From the NCBI RefSeq assembly GCF_029784165.1, contig NC_073696.1, positions 109,174,665 to 109,238,664 on the forward strand: DNA of 64,000 nucleotides, given 5' to 3'. This document shows positions 12,552-23,500 of this stretch, one piece after another; position 1 is the stretch's first letter; each line of letters starts with the position of its first letter. The notes beneath the pieces were generated by a model, which searched no databases, was not told the origin of the DNA, and was given only the letters and a program-made list of their open reading frames with translations. Origin of the DNA: Wyeomyia smithii (Eukaryota > Arthropoda > Insecta > Diptera > Culicidae). A program made the translations under genes and the position numbers.

Positions 12552-12589
12552 GTAGCCTCAAAAGACGAACGTAGCCTCAAAAGACGAAT
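12552..12589. repeat. 19-bp tandem duplication
   Basis: GTAGCCTCAAAAGACGAA followed by C, then by T, occurs twice back to back (12552-12570 and 12571-12589). Local slippage is the simplest explanation. Confidence 0.85.
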
Positions 12590-12949
12590 CGTAACGATAT
12601 TCGAGCTCTGACAGAAACATGGCAATGCCTAGAAAGATTTAAAGATGGCTTTTCAATGAAATGGCTTTTTTATTTAAAAAAAAAAAACAATAAAAACTTA
12701 ACTAGTTGAACACTTGATAACTCTGTGCAATTGATAAGTAGTGGTAAACTCATGGTAAAGTCCATACTGTTCATCTGCAAAATTTGAATCTTGATTGTTG
12801 TGTAGCATCACCCTTTACTAATCGTAGAAAGCAAACTGATTGAGCACTTGAAACCTCTGTTAAATATTTATCCGGTTTTAAAATTCCTTGATTTTCTCCA
12901 TTTTCGCAAAATTAGGGAAAATTCATAATTTGAAAACAATTATATTTTA

Positions 12950-13135
12950 CTAAAAAATGCATTGTGCTCTCAGATGTTTAATGTAAATGTAAAAGATATT
13001 AGCGTGATGTTTTTGAAACTTGCAATAATAGTTCTTTGTAGATATTTGATTACTATATTGAAGAGTGACTTTATCTTCAATTGAACTTAGAACATTTTGA
13101 TTCGAATTATGAACACTCTTAAACTGTTCAGCCAT
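12950..13135 (-). pseudogene. Juan/Jockey-like RT fragment, degenerate
   Basis: On the minus strand the translation opens EQFKSVHNSNQN and continues to FYIYIKHL. This matches the stretch of the Juan-like ORF2 in this same window that reads QQFESVHNSN to FNILIKHL (near 54190-54410), just before and into the reverse transcriptase domain. About 25 codons are deleted between the matching blocks. This is a short dead scrap of the family whose full-length copy lies at 51499-55903. Confidence 0.75.
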
Positions 13136-15149
13136 ATTACATTCTCGTTCTAGTTTTCGCAGAATGTACCCGAAGATAATATAATAGATATAATTCTACA
13201 TAAAAAATACATAGACATATTTCGAAAAAAAGCCCAAAAACGGAACATAATTTACATTCGAATTATGTTGAATGTTTTTCAGTTTTTCAACCAATGATGT
13301 ACAGATCGTACAGACCGAAACACATTTCCTGTTCCAGAGGCCTAATTCTCCACAAGCCGGAAAACATGATTTTCTAGCTGCTTGACCTAGCTGAGTATCA
13401 TACGTCTCTGTCGCACATAGCAGCAGAGCAGCCACACCGATCCACTACAGGAGGCCAGCTTAAACATTGTCTTTTGTGACATGGCCAGCAGTCGGTTGCA
13501 CACTATCCATCCATCCATCTAGCCAACCAAACCATCCATCCATCCATCCATCTAGCTAACAGTTCAGTACATAATAATTTCACCGAGCCAGCAGCCATTC
13601 TTTTGTCCTTCCAGCTTCTTGATGTATGGTATGATCCTTAATTCTCGACTCCCTGGTCAGCAAACAAGCAGCTTCAGTCAAACCATGACCGGTTTCAGAG
13701 ACCTCCGAGTGTCAGCCCCAGACGATCCGTACGAGCCACATGCCTTTTTCTCGTGTATGAATTTTACACCACCAAACTGCGACCATCGAAGTCTTCTCTG
13801 CTGTAACTTATACTACCACCCGAAAACGGCACACTAACACAGTGCTGTTCGGCAAGAGCAGTTGCTTCGTTGTGTTTGAACTGCTATCCTCCACAGCCCA
13901 AATCCCACCCCAGCGAAGCAAACAGTATATAAGATTATGTTGTAAAGTGCGGCATGGCTTCTGCGTTAGGAAAGTTCCAGCATATCGCATAGGCCCCGCC
14001 CATTAGGGAGCTGCAGCTGTTAGGATTTTCCATTGGCAGATAGAGCGAAATGAACTTTTGGGCTTGATTTTTTGGCAAACTAGCAAATAGATATGTACGC
14101 TCTGTGTAACCTCTCACTGTTTTTCTTCCCACCGATTTCACCTTGACTGATATTGTGAGCTGGTTCAGTTGGTGTGCAGTACGCAGTAAAGAACAGCGAA
14201 GGATTGACTGGTGGTACACAGCAAAGAGAAGCTTTTAACGATATAATGAGACTACGAGCTTCCTTCCATCAACGTTGATGGTACAGAGAACATGGCAAGT
14301 TGCAGTCCCGTTTGCAGAGCTCAGTTCAGAGAGTTAGTTTTATTCGCTTGAAACTTGAAATAAATAAATCAAAACAGTGTCGATAAAAATAATACGGCAC
14401 TGAAATATTGATCATTGCACATCAATACATTCATCTTGTACCAACAGGATTTTTCTATTTTCGACAAAAATGTGAAAGTCCCAGTTTTTATACGAAGTGA
14501 TCCATGTTTCCATTTTCTTGAAAATCCGAATCCGATAGAATAATTATTTTGATAATTTTCATAAGAAAAGAGTTTACAAAAAAAATATTCTATGACTGCT
14601 TTTTTTTGGTGAATGAGCATATTTTTGTTCCATCCAATGTCTGGTGGCTTAGTTCTTTGTATCATTAAATGCGAAGAAGATCGGAACAATTATGTCATTT
14701 TTCGGCGGCTTGGGTTTCGGTTAGGCTCACTGAAGGCGTAATATTTTTTTTCGATAGTTTTTTCTTTACTGATTTGTACCAAAATAATAGAAATTGTTTT
14801 CCTGAGACCAACATGTAAAGCTTCGAATTTTGAGGTTGTTTACTTTTTTTGATAAAAACTTTTATTTAAATACTGAACAATGTTTTTATGGCATTTCTTT
14901 TTAAATATGGATTTTCAGAAATGGTACATTATATAATCATAACAGGTACTTTAATGTTCTAATTATATTAGTTCTTGTGACGTTTCATACGAAAACATTT
15001 TCAACAACGTAGAATGCTTAGAACATACAGAGTGTTAAAAAATATATCAGGGGTTGATATAGAGCCACGTTTGATGGAAAAACTCTTCTGCTTCATTACT
15101 CTAGTCAGCGTTATTCAACTGTTGAGTTAACCCTAAACGTAGAGCTAGT
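13136..15149. other. Intergenic with CCAT microsatellite
   Basis: No gene is supported. A (CCAT)n microsatellite with TCTAGC interruptions lies at about 13506-13552. The 13560-14340 part is GC-richer and looks less repetitive, which could be single-copy regulatory or UTR sequence, but I see no exon with matching splice sites. Confidence 0.45.
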
Positions 15150-16678
15150 TAGAGAGTCGAGTTGCGCCTGCTCGTGGTTCATCCTTCGCCTCCATACGCC
15201 ATCCTTTCATATTCCGCCGAAGATGGTCCTAAGCACACGTTCGTTCGAAAATGACTAGTGCTTGCAAATCCATGAGAAATGTCCATGTCTTGTGCCCGTA
15301 GAAGATGATCGGTCTTTTGAGGGGTTTGTACATGATGCACTTGGTACGGGAGTGAAGTTTGCCAGAACTCAACTTCTTGTGGAGCCCGTAGTAGGTACAA
15401 CTTCCAGCTACAATACGTCTGAGGGTTTCACTGCTGCAGTTGTTGTCTGACGTTACCAGTGATCCGAGGTAAACAAATTCATCAACCACCTTGAACTCGT
15501 CTCCGCGATCATTACGCTAATGTCTATGCGAGCCCTATCACGCTAAGTTCCCCCTGCTAGCAGGTACTTGGTCTCCGACGTATTCAATTTCAATCCAACC
15601 TTTTCTGCTTGAAGTTTCAGCTTGGTGTGCTGTTCAGCAACCGCCTGGAACGTCCTCCCGACAAAGTCCAAGTGAAGATTGTGACCCGTATGTTAATGAC
15701 CGCACGTTTCATAATACTTTCAAGCGTAAACGGGCTTGATACCGCACCCGAAATATTCACACAACACTCTACATCATCTATCGTGGCCTTAGGGAATTTA
15801 CGTCCATAACTTTCCATAGCTCTACACCGTCGATAGGGTCGTATTCGGCCTTAAAATCGATGATTAGGTGGTGCGTGAGGACTTGCTATTCGCGAGGTAG
15901 CTGTTCTGTATTGCAGATCCTAACTGGCTGATGCGGACAGGAAGCCAACCTATCCGGGCCTAGCTTGATGAGCTCCGCTGGGATACCATCCTTTCCAGCT
16001 GATTTGTTGTTCTTGAGCTGCTTGATAGCATCCTTAACTTCACTTATCGAAGGGGGTGGTATGCCTGCCTCATCCGTTGAACTGACGAAGTCGTTCCTTC
16101 TTGTGTATTGGTCCTCTGTCTCTGCGCTATTTAGGCGTTCATTGTAGTGCTGCTTCCACCTGTCCTCCATCTTTATCCCGACACATTTCAGCTCGCGGCA
16201 CAAAGCCTGCGTGGCATGCGTTTAGTTTCTTATATAATAATTCACGTGTTTCTCGGTAAGCTTTCTCTTTACGCTTAGTTGCCCCAGATCATACTTTGGC
16301 GGGTGACGGTAGCGGATGTTGTTGGCTACCGATAGTCGTTGGTGGCATTTTTTTGTGGTCAGAGTTGATGTTTGTGCCACAATAGTTTCGTACGTCAATA
16401 ATATAAAAGAAGTGCCTTCCATCAATTAAAACGTGATCGATTTGTATTTCAGTCTGTTGTGGTTATCTCCAGGTGTACCGATATGGGAGGCTATGCTGGA
16501 AGTAGGTACTACCATGTTCTTGAAAACGGCAAAGTCAATGAGTCGAAGGCCGTTTTCATTCGTGAGCCGGTGTGCGCTGAATTTTTCTAAATCCCTTCTC
16601 CTAGCCAACCTAGACGTTGTGATATCCGATAACGATTTTGACGTCATGTTTTGAACAGCGTACGCACTCTTGACCTGC
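15150..16678 (-). pseudogene. RTE-like non-LTR retrotransposon remnant, distal part
   Basis: Read on the minus strand, this is the decayed end of the endonuclease domain (ENGLRLIDFAVFKNMVV at about 16530-16580; RLSVANNIRYRHPPKY near 16300), then reverse transcriptase (KDAIKQLKNNKSAGKDGIPAELIKLG at about 15970-16045; DFKAEYD near 15850) and the C-terminal segment (DEFVYLGSLVTSDNN near 15470; the YGHKTWT block near 15290). These are the domains, in order, of insect 'endonuclease-reverse transcriptase' elements of RTE type. Stops and frameshifts separate the pieces, so it is dead. The 5' part continues beyond the gypsy insertion at 27919. The clade call is by recalled motif similarity only. Confidence 0.8.
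16675..16678. other. Target-site duplication CTGC, left copy
   Basis: CTGC here matches CTGC at 27919-27922 immediately outside the other end of the LTR element. A 4-bp duplication is within the usual range for Ty3/gypsy integrases. Confidence 0.85.
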
Positions 16679-17332
16679 TGTGTAGGTTATAACCTACCAG
16701 GGAATTCTTCTAATAAATATCCCTGTACGCACCTTTGGCGCGGAATTAATACACAAGATAACGGTGGACTAACTAACTTTATTTTCGTACATCACTACTT
16801 AAATATACCCTACCGGTAACTCAGAGAGAGAGACTTTCTCCACTCTCTGTTTACCTTACTAATCTCTTAACCTATAATCTAGTACCGCATGTACGATAGA
16901 ACGCATGCGAGAGCATCAACACCGTTGAACCGGCGACTTCTGTTTTGTTTATAACACAAAACTTGTTTATTTTATTCGAGTTTGTTTGCCTGTAGCACAG
17001 CAGAAGGCTGCGCGAAGTTCTTTGCCGCCTATTGCATAATCTGTTGATACCTAGTATGTTGACAGAGCCGTACGCGGTCCTCTGTCAAGGGAACCAAATG
17101 TTTGTTTGCCGGTGGCACAGCAGAAGGCTGCGCGAAGTTCTTTGCCACCTATGGCATAATCTGTTGATACATAGAGTGTTGACAGAGTCGTTCGCGGTCC
17201 TCTGTCAAGGGAACCAAATGTTTCGCCTGACTAAAGCATAGCAGAAGGCTATGCCCTCCTAGGAACAAAATTAAATAATAATTATAAGGCTCGTGACGGA
17301 GCATTGGGTTCCTCGCAGGGTGTGACGTCACA
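16679..17332 (-). repeat. 3' LTR of the gypsy element
   Basis: Same sequence and length as 27265-27918. Read in the element's sense it starts TGTGACGTCACA, which contains the palindrome TGACGTCA (CRE type) at 17323-17330. It then carries two 120-bp tandem units (17220-16981), AATAAA signals (16976-16966) and a TTATAAA at 16954-16948 that could be a TATA box. It ends in the perfect 16-bp palindrome GTAGGTTATAACCTAC (16682-16697) followed by CA. Promoter and poly(A) assignments are inference. Confidence 0.93.
16981..17220 (-). repeat. Two 120-bp tandem units inside the 3' LTR
   Basis: Bases 16981-17100 and 17101-17220 are near-identical 120-bp units beginning TTTGTTTGCC and ending GGGAACCAAATG. 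A degenerate partial third unit follows ('gcatagcagaaggctatgcc'). The other LTR has the same array at 27567-27806, so the duplication predates this insertion. Confidence 0.95.
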
Positions 17333-17347
17333 TCTGCCACCCCGCCT
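17333..17347 (-). other. Candidate polypurine tract next to the 3' LTR
   Basis: In element sense this reads AGGCGGGGTGGCAGA directly before the LTR. A purine-rich tract here primes plus-strand DNA synthesis in LTR elements. It is not purely purine, so confidence is moderate. Confidence 0.55.
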
Positions 17348-20300
17348 AGTTGGCCATTATCTAAAAGAGATGATGGTCACATGGTCCGTTCTGACGGTCG
17401 ATAGGTGTGTTTTTCATAACAATTATTTTTCGCGTTTTTATGCTACTATATACATATTCGTTTTCATGATATTCCTTCTTTCCTTTGCACGTAAAATTCA
17501 ATTAATTACAATAGTGATACATATCATTTCTACATAAATTAACGTTTTCAGACATGGATTTTCTTCATAACAAATTTCATAACAAGTGTTCGCTCGCCTG
17601 GTGCGCTGCGCCTTGTAGATATCCGCTGCTTGGCTGTCGGATTCAAGCGACGGGTTACAGGGGGTTTGAAACGGAAAGGTGCGTCTGGCAGTAGAGGTTC
17701 TCATCGGTTGTTTGTGATGTCATCCTCGCGAACTCATCCTTAAGGCTTCATCGAGTTATTTACAATAGTTCCAAGGTTACCATTGCACTTTAATTAAGGC
17801 TGCAGTACATCTGGCTGTTTTACGACTGTTCAGAGTTTGTTGTTGAACCTCAATGTTGGGTTAGCCGTGTCCCTTTGACATAGATCGGCTGTATTTTTAT
17901 TTGGCTTATAGTATTGTTACGCGCCGTGTGGCGAAATGATTAGCGATTGCCACCGGCTCTGTTGCATAATGCAGTCATTTGGTTTATCATCTTTAACTGT
18001 CTGCGCGGGGTGTCCAATTTTCCGCCAACATATGTGCGCACACTTTCAAATCGTAGTGCGGAAGAACATAGTTGATTAAACACGAGCAAAATTTTATTGC
18101 GTCATTTTGCTTGTTTGGCTTTGACCTCGAATCCTTATTTGTAGAAGTCAATAACTCTCTATGAGTAATATATATTTGGAGCAAATTATTACTCCCTTCT
18201 TTGTATAGTTTGATGTATTCGTCTTTGCGCTGAAGTCTCGATTCAGGCTCGACCATGAGCCGCTTTGATTGAGTTCTGTTGCACATCTGGCCTCTTCAGG
18301 GGTCAAAAACTGGGTACTGCTCGTCTCCTCTTGGTAATATCGTTTGGCTTTACCTCCATCTCGACCATAGACACCCGCCGTTCAACTCCCCTCAAAACCG
18401 TCTGCTTCCCTTTTCGCGTCATACTGGGCATTATGGTATGTCCCCATCTCAGCATCCGTTGTAATCACCTCGGTCGTCTTCGAGGATCAGGAACTCGTCT
18501 CGTTGTCAATTCTTAGATGCTAGCTGCCCTACTTAGCAAGTGGTGCATTATTTTTTTGCCATTATTTCATCAATTCTTTTTTTCGTTTTGTTACTTTTTC
18601 CACTTGCTGTTTAAAATTAATTTCACACGCGTACGGGCTCTTATGTTCTATTATATCTTCTAATCTTCTACTTAAACACTATGCCCGTTTTTCTTTTTCT
18701 TCGGTTAACATAATTTTTCTTTTCCTACTAAATTGTACATCATTTGTATTAGATTTGATTTAGTATTTCAGTATTTGATTCATCTGATTTTACAAATATA
18801 ACATTCAATTGTGCATTGATTACTTCTTTTCCATTATGCACTCTCTAACTTTGTTATTTGATGTTTTTTTTTTTTTTTACATTTGAAATCATTTCGACAC
18901 ATAATTATCCATTTATCTGTATTAGGCTTTTACTTTCCGCTTTAAAATATCAGTTTAACTTGTCTTGTGGCCCATTATTAACGCTTTTGTTTTTCATCAA
19001 AAAGAGTTCAAATAACTTTCTTCAATTTAAAAAAAATAGCATCAATTCGTTGCTTTGGTTACATATTTTCTTCATTTTGCGTTCTTTCAAAATATTTTCC
19101 TCCTTCTTCTTATAACAGTTTTCAATAAAATAAATCTGTTTCCGCACAATGTATTATTTTTTCATTTCTCTATTTTTGTTTCATCATGTTTTCATCGAAC
19201 AAACCGCATTGGTTCAATCTTTTCTTTTCCTTTGTCAAGTATTTCCTGTCTGATTCATAAATAACTCTTTTCATTGTACAAACCGCGTTGATTAAATATT
19301 TAGCGTTTTCTTCTGTCTTCGTTTACAATGTTCATCTAATAACTGGCGTGTTCTTAACACCTCATATCATCTTCTATTTGCACCTAAAATGACCCGTCAC
19401 TTTCTCATCTGCTTTATTCTTTAATTTTTTTGCATCTCTTTTTGAATCTGTAATTATTTAATTTTCGATTTGTCTCTTGCTACTGTCATACTTACACTAC
19501 TTACACTTCACCTTAGTATGCAGTTGCCTGCATAATACCTCTCCCCCTTCCGTCCGAAGGTGCGACCGCCCGCTTTAGAGATTCCTGAAAGATAAGAAGG
19601 TTAGGAAATAAACGAAAACTCGCACACTCAATCATCCTGGGCCGGTTATTCCCTTGTTTTTCTTTCACCCAATTTGCACTCCCGCCAATCATTCTGGGTA
19701 ACCACCCCGTTGTCTACATTCGCTCGTCCTTAACTAAAATTAGAATAGTATGAATCTCCTAAAGTCAGCAGTCTCCTTGTTCGGTAGGTTTTGCCTTCTT
19801 GTCCAAAGTCTCTCCTAGTTCTATTGTTTTCCGTCATTTAAGTTATCTCCATCACACAAAATTTCCCAATACATCATCAATCGATTTTCTTCTTCTATTT
19901 CTTATTGGGCCATTAGCTATTTTAAATTAATCAAACCTCGTTTTCATGAGGTCTTTGTTCACTATATAATTTTCCCATGTTTACATTTGCATTTTACAAA
20001 AAACAAACAAATGCTGTTTTAATTTCTATTAACTCTTTAATTTTCCATCACCACATTCCAGGTCATTCTAGTCATTCAAATTCCCCAAGTTTTCTATTTA
20101 TTTAACTGTTATCGGCTGGGTTACTCGTCCCTCACGCCTCCATTCGTATTTTAATTTTTTCAATTGTGTTATGCCATTTGACCGGTATCCTCAAAGGCTG
20201 TATATCTCTATCGGCGACTTTTCGTATTTTTTTCACGTCACTTCCTTTTTTAAACCTTGTTACGCCTTTTGATTCCTGTCATTGAAAGGCTCTTGATATT

Positions 20301-20548
20301 TTCGGCGACTTTTTCTATTTCTTCACGCCTTAACTTCAGTATATTTTTTCGTTTGGTTCTGCTTCTTCAATAAAATCATTCATCTTTCTCGGCGACTTTT
20401 CGTATTTTTTCACGCCTATATTTTACTTCCACCTTACTTTTTCATACAGTTTTAGGTGCTTGCTATTATAACTCATGCCCTCCAATATCGTATTTCATTA
20501 AATATATTCTGTCCGTTAACCTTGAAAGCATAGTTTTAGTTCATATAT
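17348..20548 (-). other. Non-coding 3' region of the gypsy element
   Basis: About 3.2 kb between the pol stop and the 3' LTR holds no ORF above about 100 codons in element sense and nothing like an envelope protein. The 18540-20540 part is strongly T-rich on the plus strand, hence purine-rich in the transcript. A diverged motif, TCGGCGACTTTTCGTATTTT on the plus strand, recurs near 20210, 20301 and 20390 at about 90-bp spacing. A second purine tract, GGAAGGGGGAGAGG in element sense, lies near 19543-19556. Confidence 0.7.
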
Positions 20549-23500
20549 TCAGTCATAATAACGCTTAAGCCGGTTATTATGAACTTTTTCTAAACGATTT
20601 CCGTTTCTAATTACTGTGGTCATTTCGCTTGGAATGTCCACTACTTCATATGGTCCTCTCCATATGTTCTGAAGCTTTTGACCTGATCCTGTCGGGACTG
20701 ATTTCACTAAAACTAAATCGCCATACATGGGCTGCCATTCATTTGCCTTTCTGTCATAAACTTGCTTGCGCTTTTCTTTTGAATCCTTTAGGTTGGCCTT
20801 CGCGTTCGCGTGGAGGTCAAAAAATATTTTTTTCATCTCTTGTGTATATGTTTCATATGTCAAATTGTCCACTCCATTCCGCTTGTAAATGGAGGTGGGA
20901 ATGCGTGCTGTACGTCCATACAACAATTCGAAAGGGGTGTACCCCGTTGATGAGTTTACTGAAGTATTATACTGAAACGTAAAAAATGAGAGTAAGTTAT
21001 CCCACGTGTGCGGTTTTCCGCCAATAAATTGCCTTAGGTAAGTTTTTAACTCCCGATTAGATCTTTCCACCAAATTTGCTTGTGGGTGGTACGGACTCGT
21101 CGTTATTTTCTTAATTTTCAAAATTTTGCACACATCTTTCATGAGTGTGCTTACAAAATTCGCACCGTTATCTGTAACTAACTCCAACGGTACGCCAAAT
21201 TTGCAAATATAATTCTCTACAAAAGTCCTCGCTACCGTCTGGCTTTCTTGGTTTTCCATAGGTGCGACAGTTAAATATCTAGTTAGGTCGTCTTGCATGA
21301 CCAGACCATAACGATTTCCTAAGTCGGACTCGGGTAATACTACTATATCCATGTATAATTTTTCAAATGGCTCCGATGCGGTTGTGGTGATCTGCATCGG
21401 TATCTTGTTTGATCTTCCAATTTTGTTCTTTTGGCAGGAATCACACTGCCGAACGTAGTTCTCGATATCCCGTTTCATCGTAGCCCACGTAAAAAGTGTG
21501 CCAATTCTTTGGCGCATTCGTCGCGCTCCTACGTGCCCTCCTAAGGGTGCATCGTGAAATTCCTTTAAAATTGTTTCCACTTGATCTGGCGCAACTACTG
21601 TTCGCTCGCTATTAGCATTATATAATACTATTTGTTTTTCTAGCTTACCCGCTAGGAACTGAATCATATGCAGAACTTCCTGTTGCTTGATTTTTCTGAA
21701 TGATATTAGGTGAATGACCCCGGCTGCCTTTACTGCCGTGGGGCTCTTATTGAAGCTATCTAAAAATTGTGAAAAAAATTTCCGGCAATCGATCAATGAA
21801 CTTTCGCTGCCGTCTACTATGAAACCGCCTACCTTCTTGTCTTTAAATTTGAGTACACCATCCTCTACGTAGTCTTTCAATCCTTGTGACAGCTGATACA
21901 GTGTCTGAAGTTCTCTGTACGCCGTCCGACTGTTCAAAATGACAAGACGAGCTTCGATATTCCTCTCGTCCAATATTCTCTTCGAGACTTCCACCGTCTC
22001 ACTTGGTATCAGGTCATTTGATAATGCCTGTGAAAAGTCATCATATGAAATGTTGACGAGTTGTTGCTCATCCTCGTCCTCAGCGATGTCCGCAATGTCT
22101 ATGGCACTCAAATCTTGTATTGTGCCGTTCAAATCATCCGAAGCGTTCTTCTGCTGCTCTAGCAGGCGTTTCTGCTGGCGCGTAATCATGGCTATCTGTC
22201 TGTGGGGTGAACTTTCTTGCCCCTGACACGTCCCATCTGATAAACGTGACAAAAAATCGGCGACTATATTTTCGCTACCCTGTTTATACCTGATGCTGCA
22301 TTCCAAACCCTGCAACTTTAGTCTCAATCTTGTCAGCGTTGGAGATGTCTCTTTGAGCCTCCAAATCGCTATAAGTGGTCTGTGGTCTGTGTAAACGATA
22401 AACCTTTGACCAAAAATGTAATGTTTGAAGTATTCTATGGCCCATACAATAGCCAATAGTTCCTTTTCTATGATATGATATCTGGTCTCTGCACCTACAA
22501 GTGCACGACTCGCGAACGCGATCGGCCGGTGCATGGATTTTTCATTCGACAGGACGGCTCCAATAGCATAATTGCTAGCGTCTGTCGTAATAACGAAAGT
22601 GTCTTGATAATCTGGCCGGACTAAAACTGGCTCTGTAATCAGCGCGTTTCTAAGGAATTCGAACGCTTCCTGACATTCTTTTCCCCACACAAATTTAGCG
22701 TCTTTCTTCAACAAATCATTCAGCGGCTTGCGCTTTTCCGCGATGTTGGGGATAAACTTCCCGTAAAAATTTACTGTTCCCAGAAATGACCGTATACCTT
22801 TTACGTTTGTGGGTGGCTTAAGGCTTTGAATGGCCTTAATATTTGCATTGGTGGGTTTTATGCCTTCTTCATTAACGACATGACCCAAATATTCCAGTTC
22901 CTTTTTCAAAAACTGACACTTTGATGGTTCTATTTTTAAGTTATGTTTGCGCAAAGCTTGTAATACTTTTCGCAAGTTATCATTATGGTCGGTGATAGTG
23001 TCACCGAAAACTATAATGTCATCGAGGTAGACAAAAGCTTTCACGTCCCCTATCTCAAAGAGAACAGTATTCATAAGTTTTTGGAATGTTGAGGGGCTGT
23101 TCTTTAACCCCATCGGCATCCGTGTAAATTCGAAGTGGCCTTTGGGAGTGGAAAACGCCGTCTTAGCCGCATCTCGGCGGTCTATCGGGACTTGATAGAA
23201 CCCCGATTTTAAATCAATTGAGGAGAAAAATTTTGCTCCTCCAACATTATCCAATATCTCATTTATAAGAGGTATTGGGTATACAAATGGCTTGGTAACT
23301 TCGTTCAATGATCTAAAGTCTACCACAATTCTGTATCTTTTATTTCCGTCAGCACCCGGTTTCTTTGGTACACATAACACCGGTGCATTCCAGGGACTAG
23401 TGCTGGGTCTAATAATACCCTGCGCCCTCATTTCATCGATTTCCTTATTAATGTGCCGTTTCGTGGCCTCCGGAAATCTATATTGCCGCTTATTGATAGG

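Noticed and set aside
17993..18286. 97-codon minus-strand frame as an env remnant
   Set aside because: No signal peptide, fusion motif or transmembrane segment; far too short.
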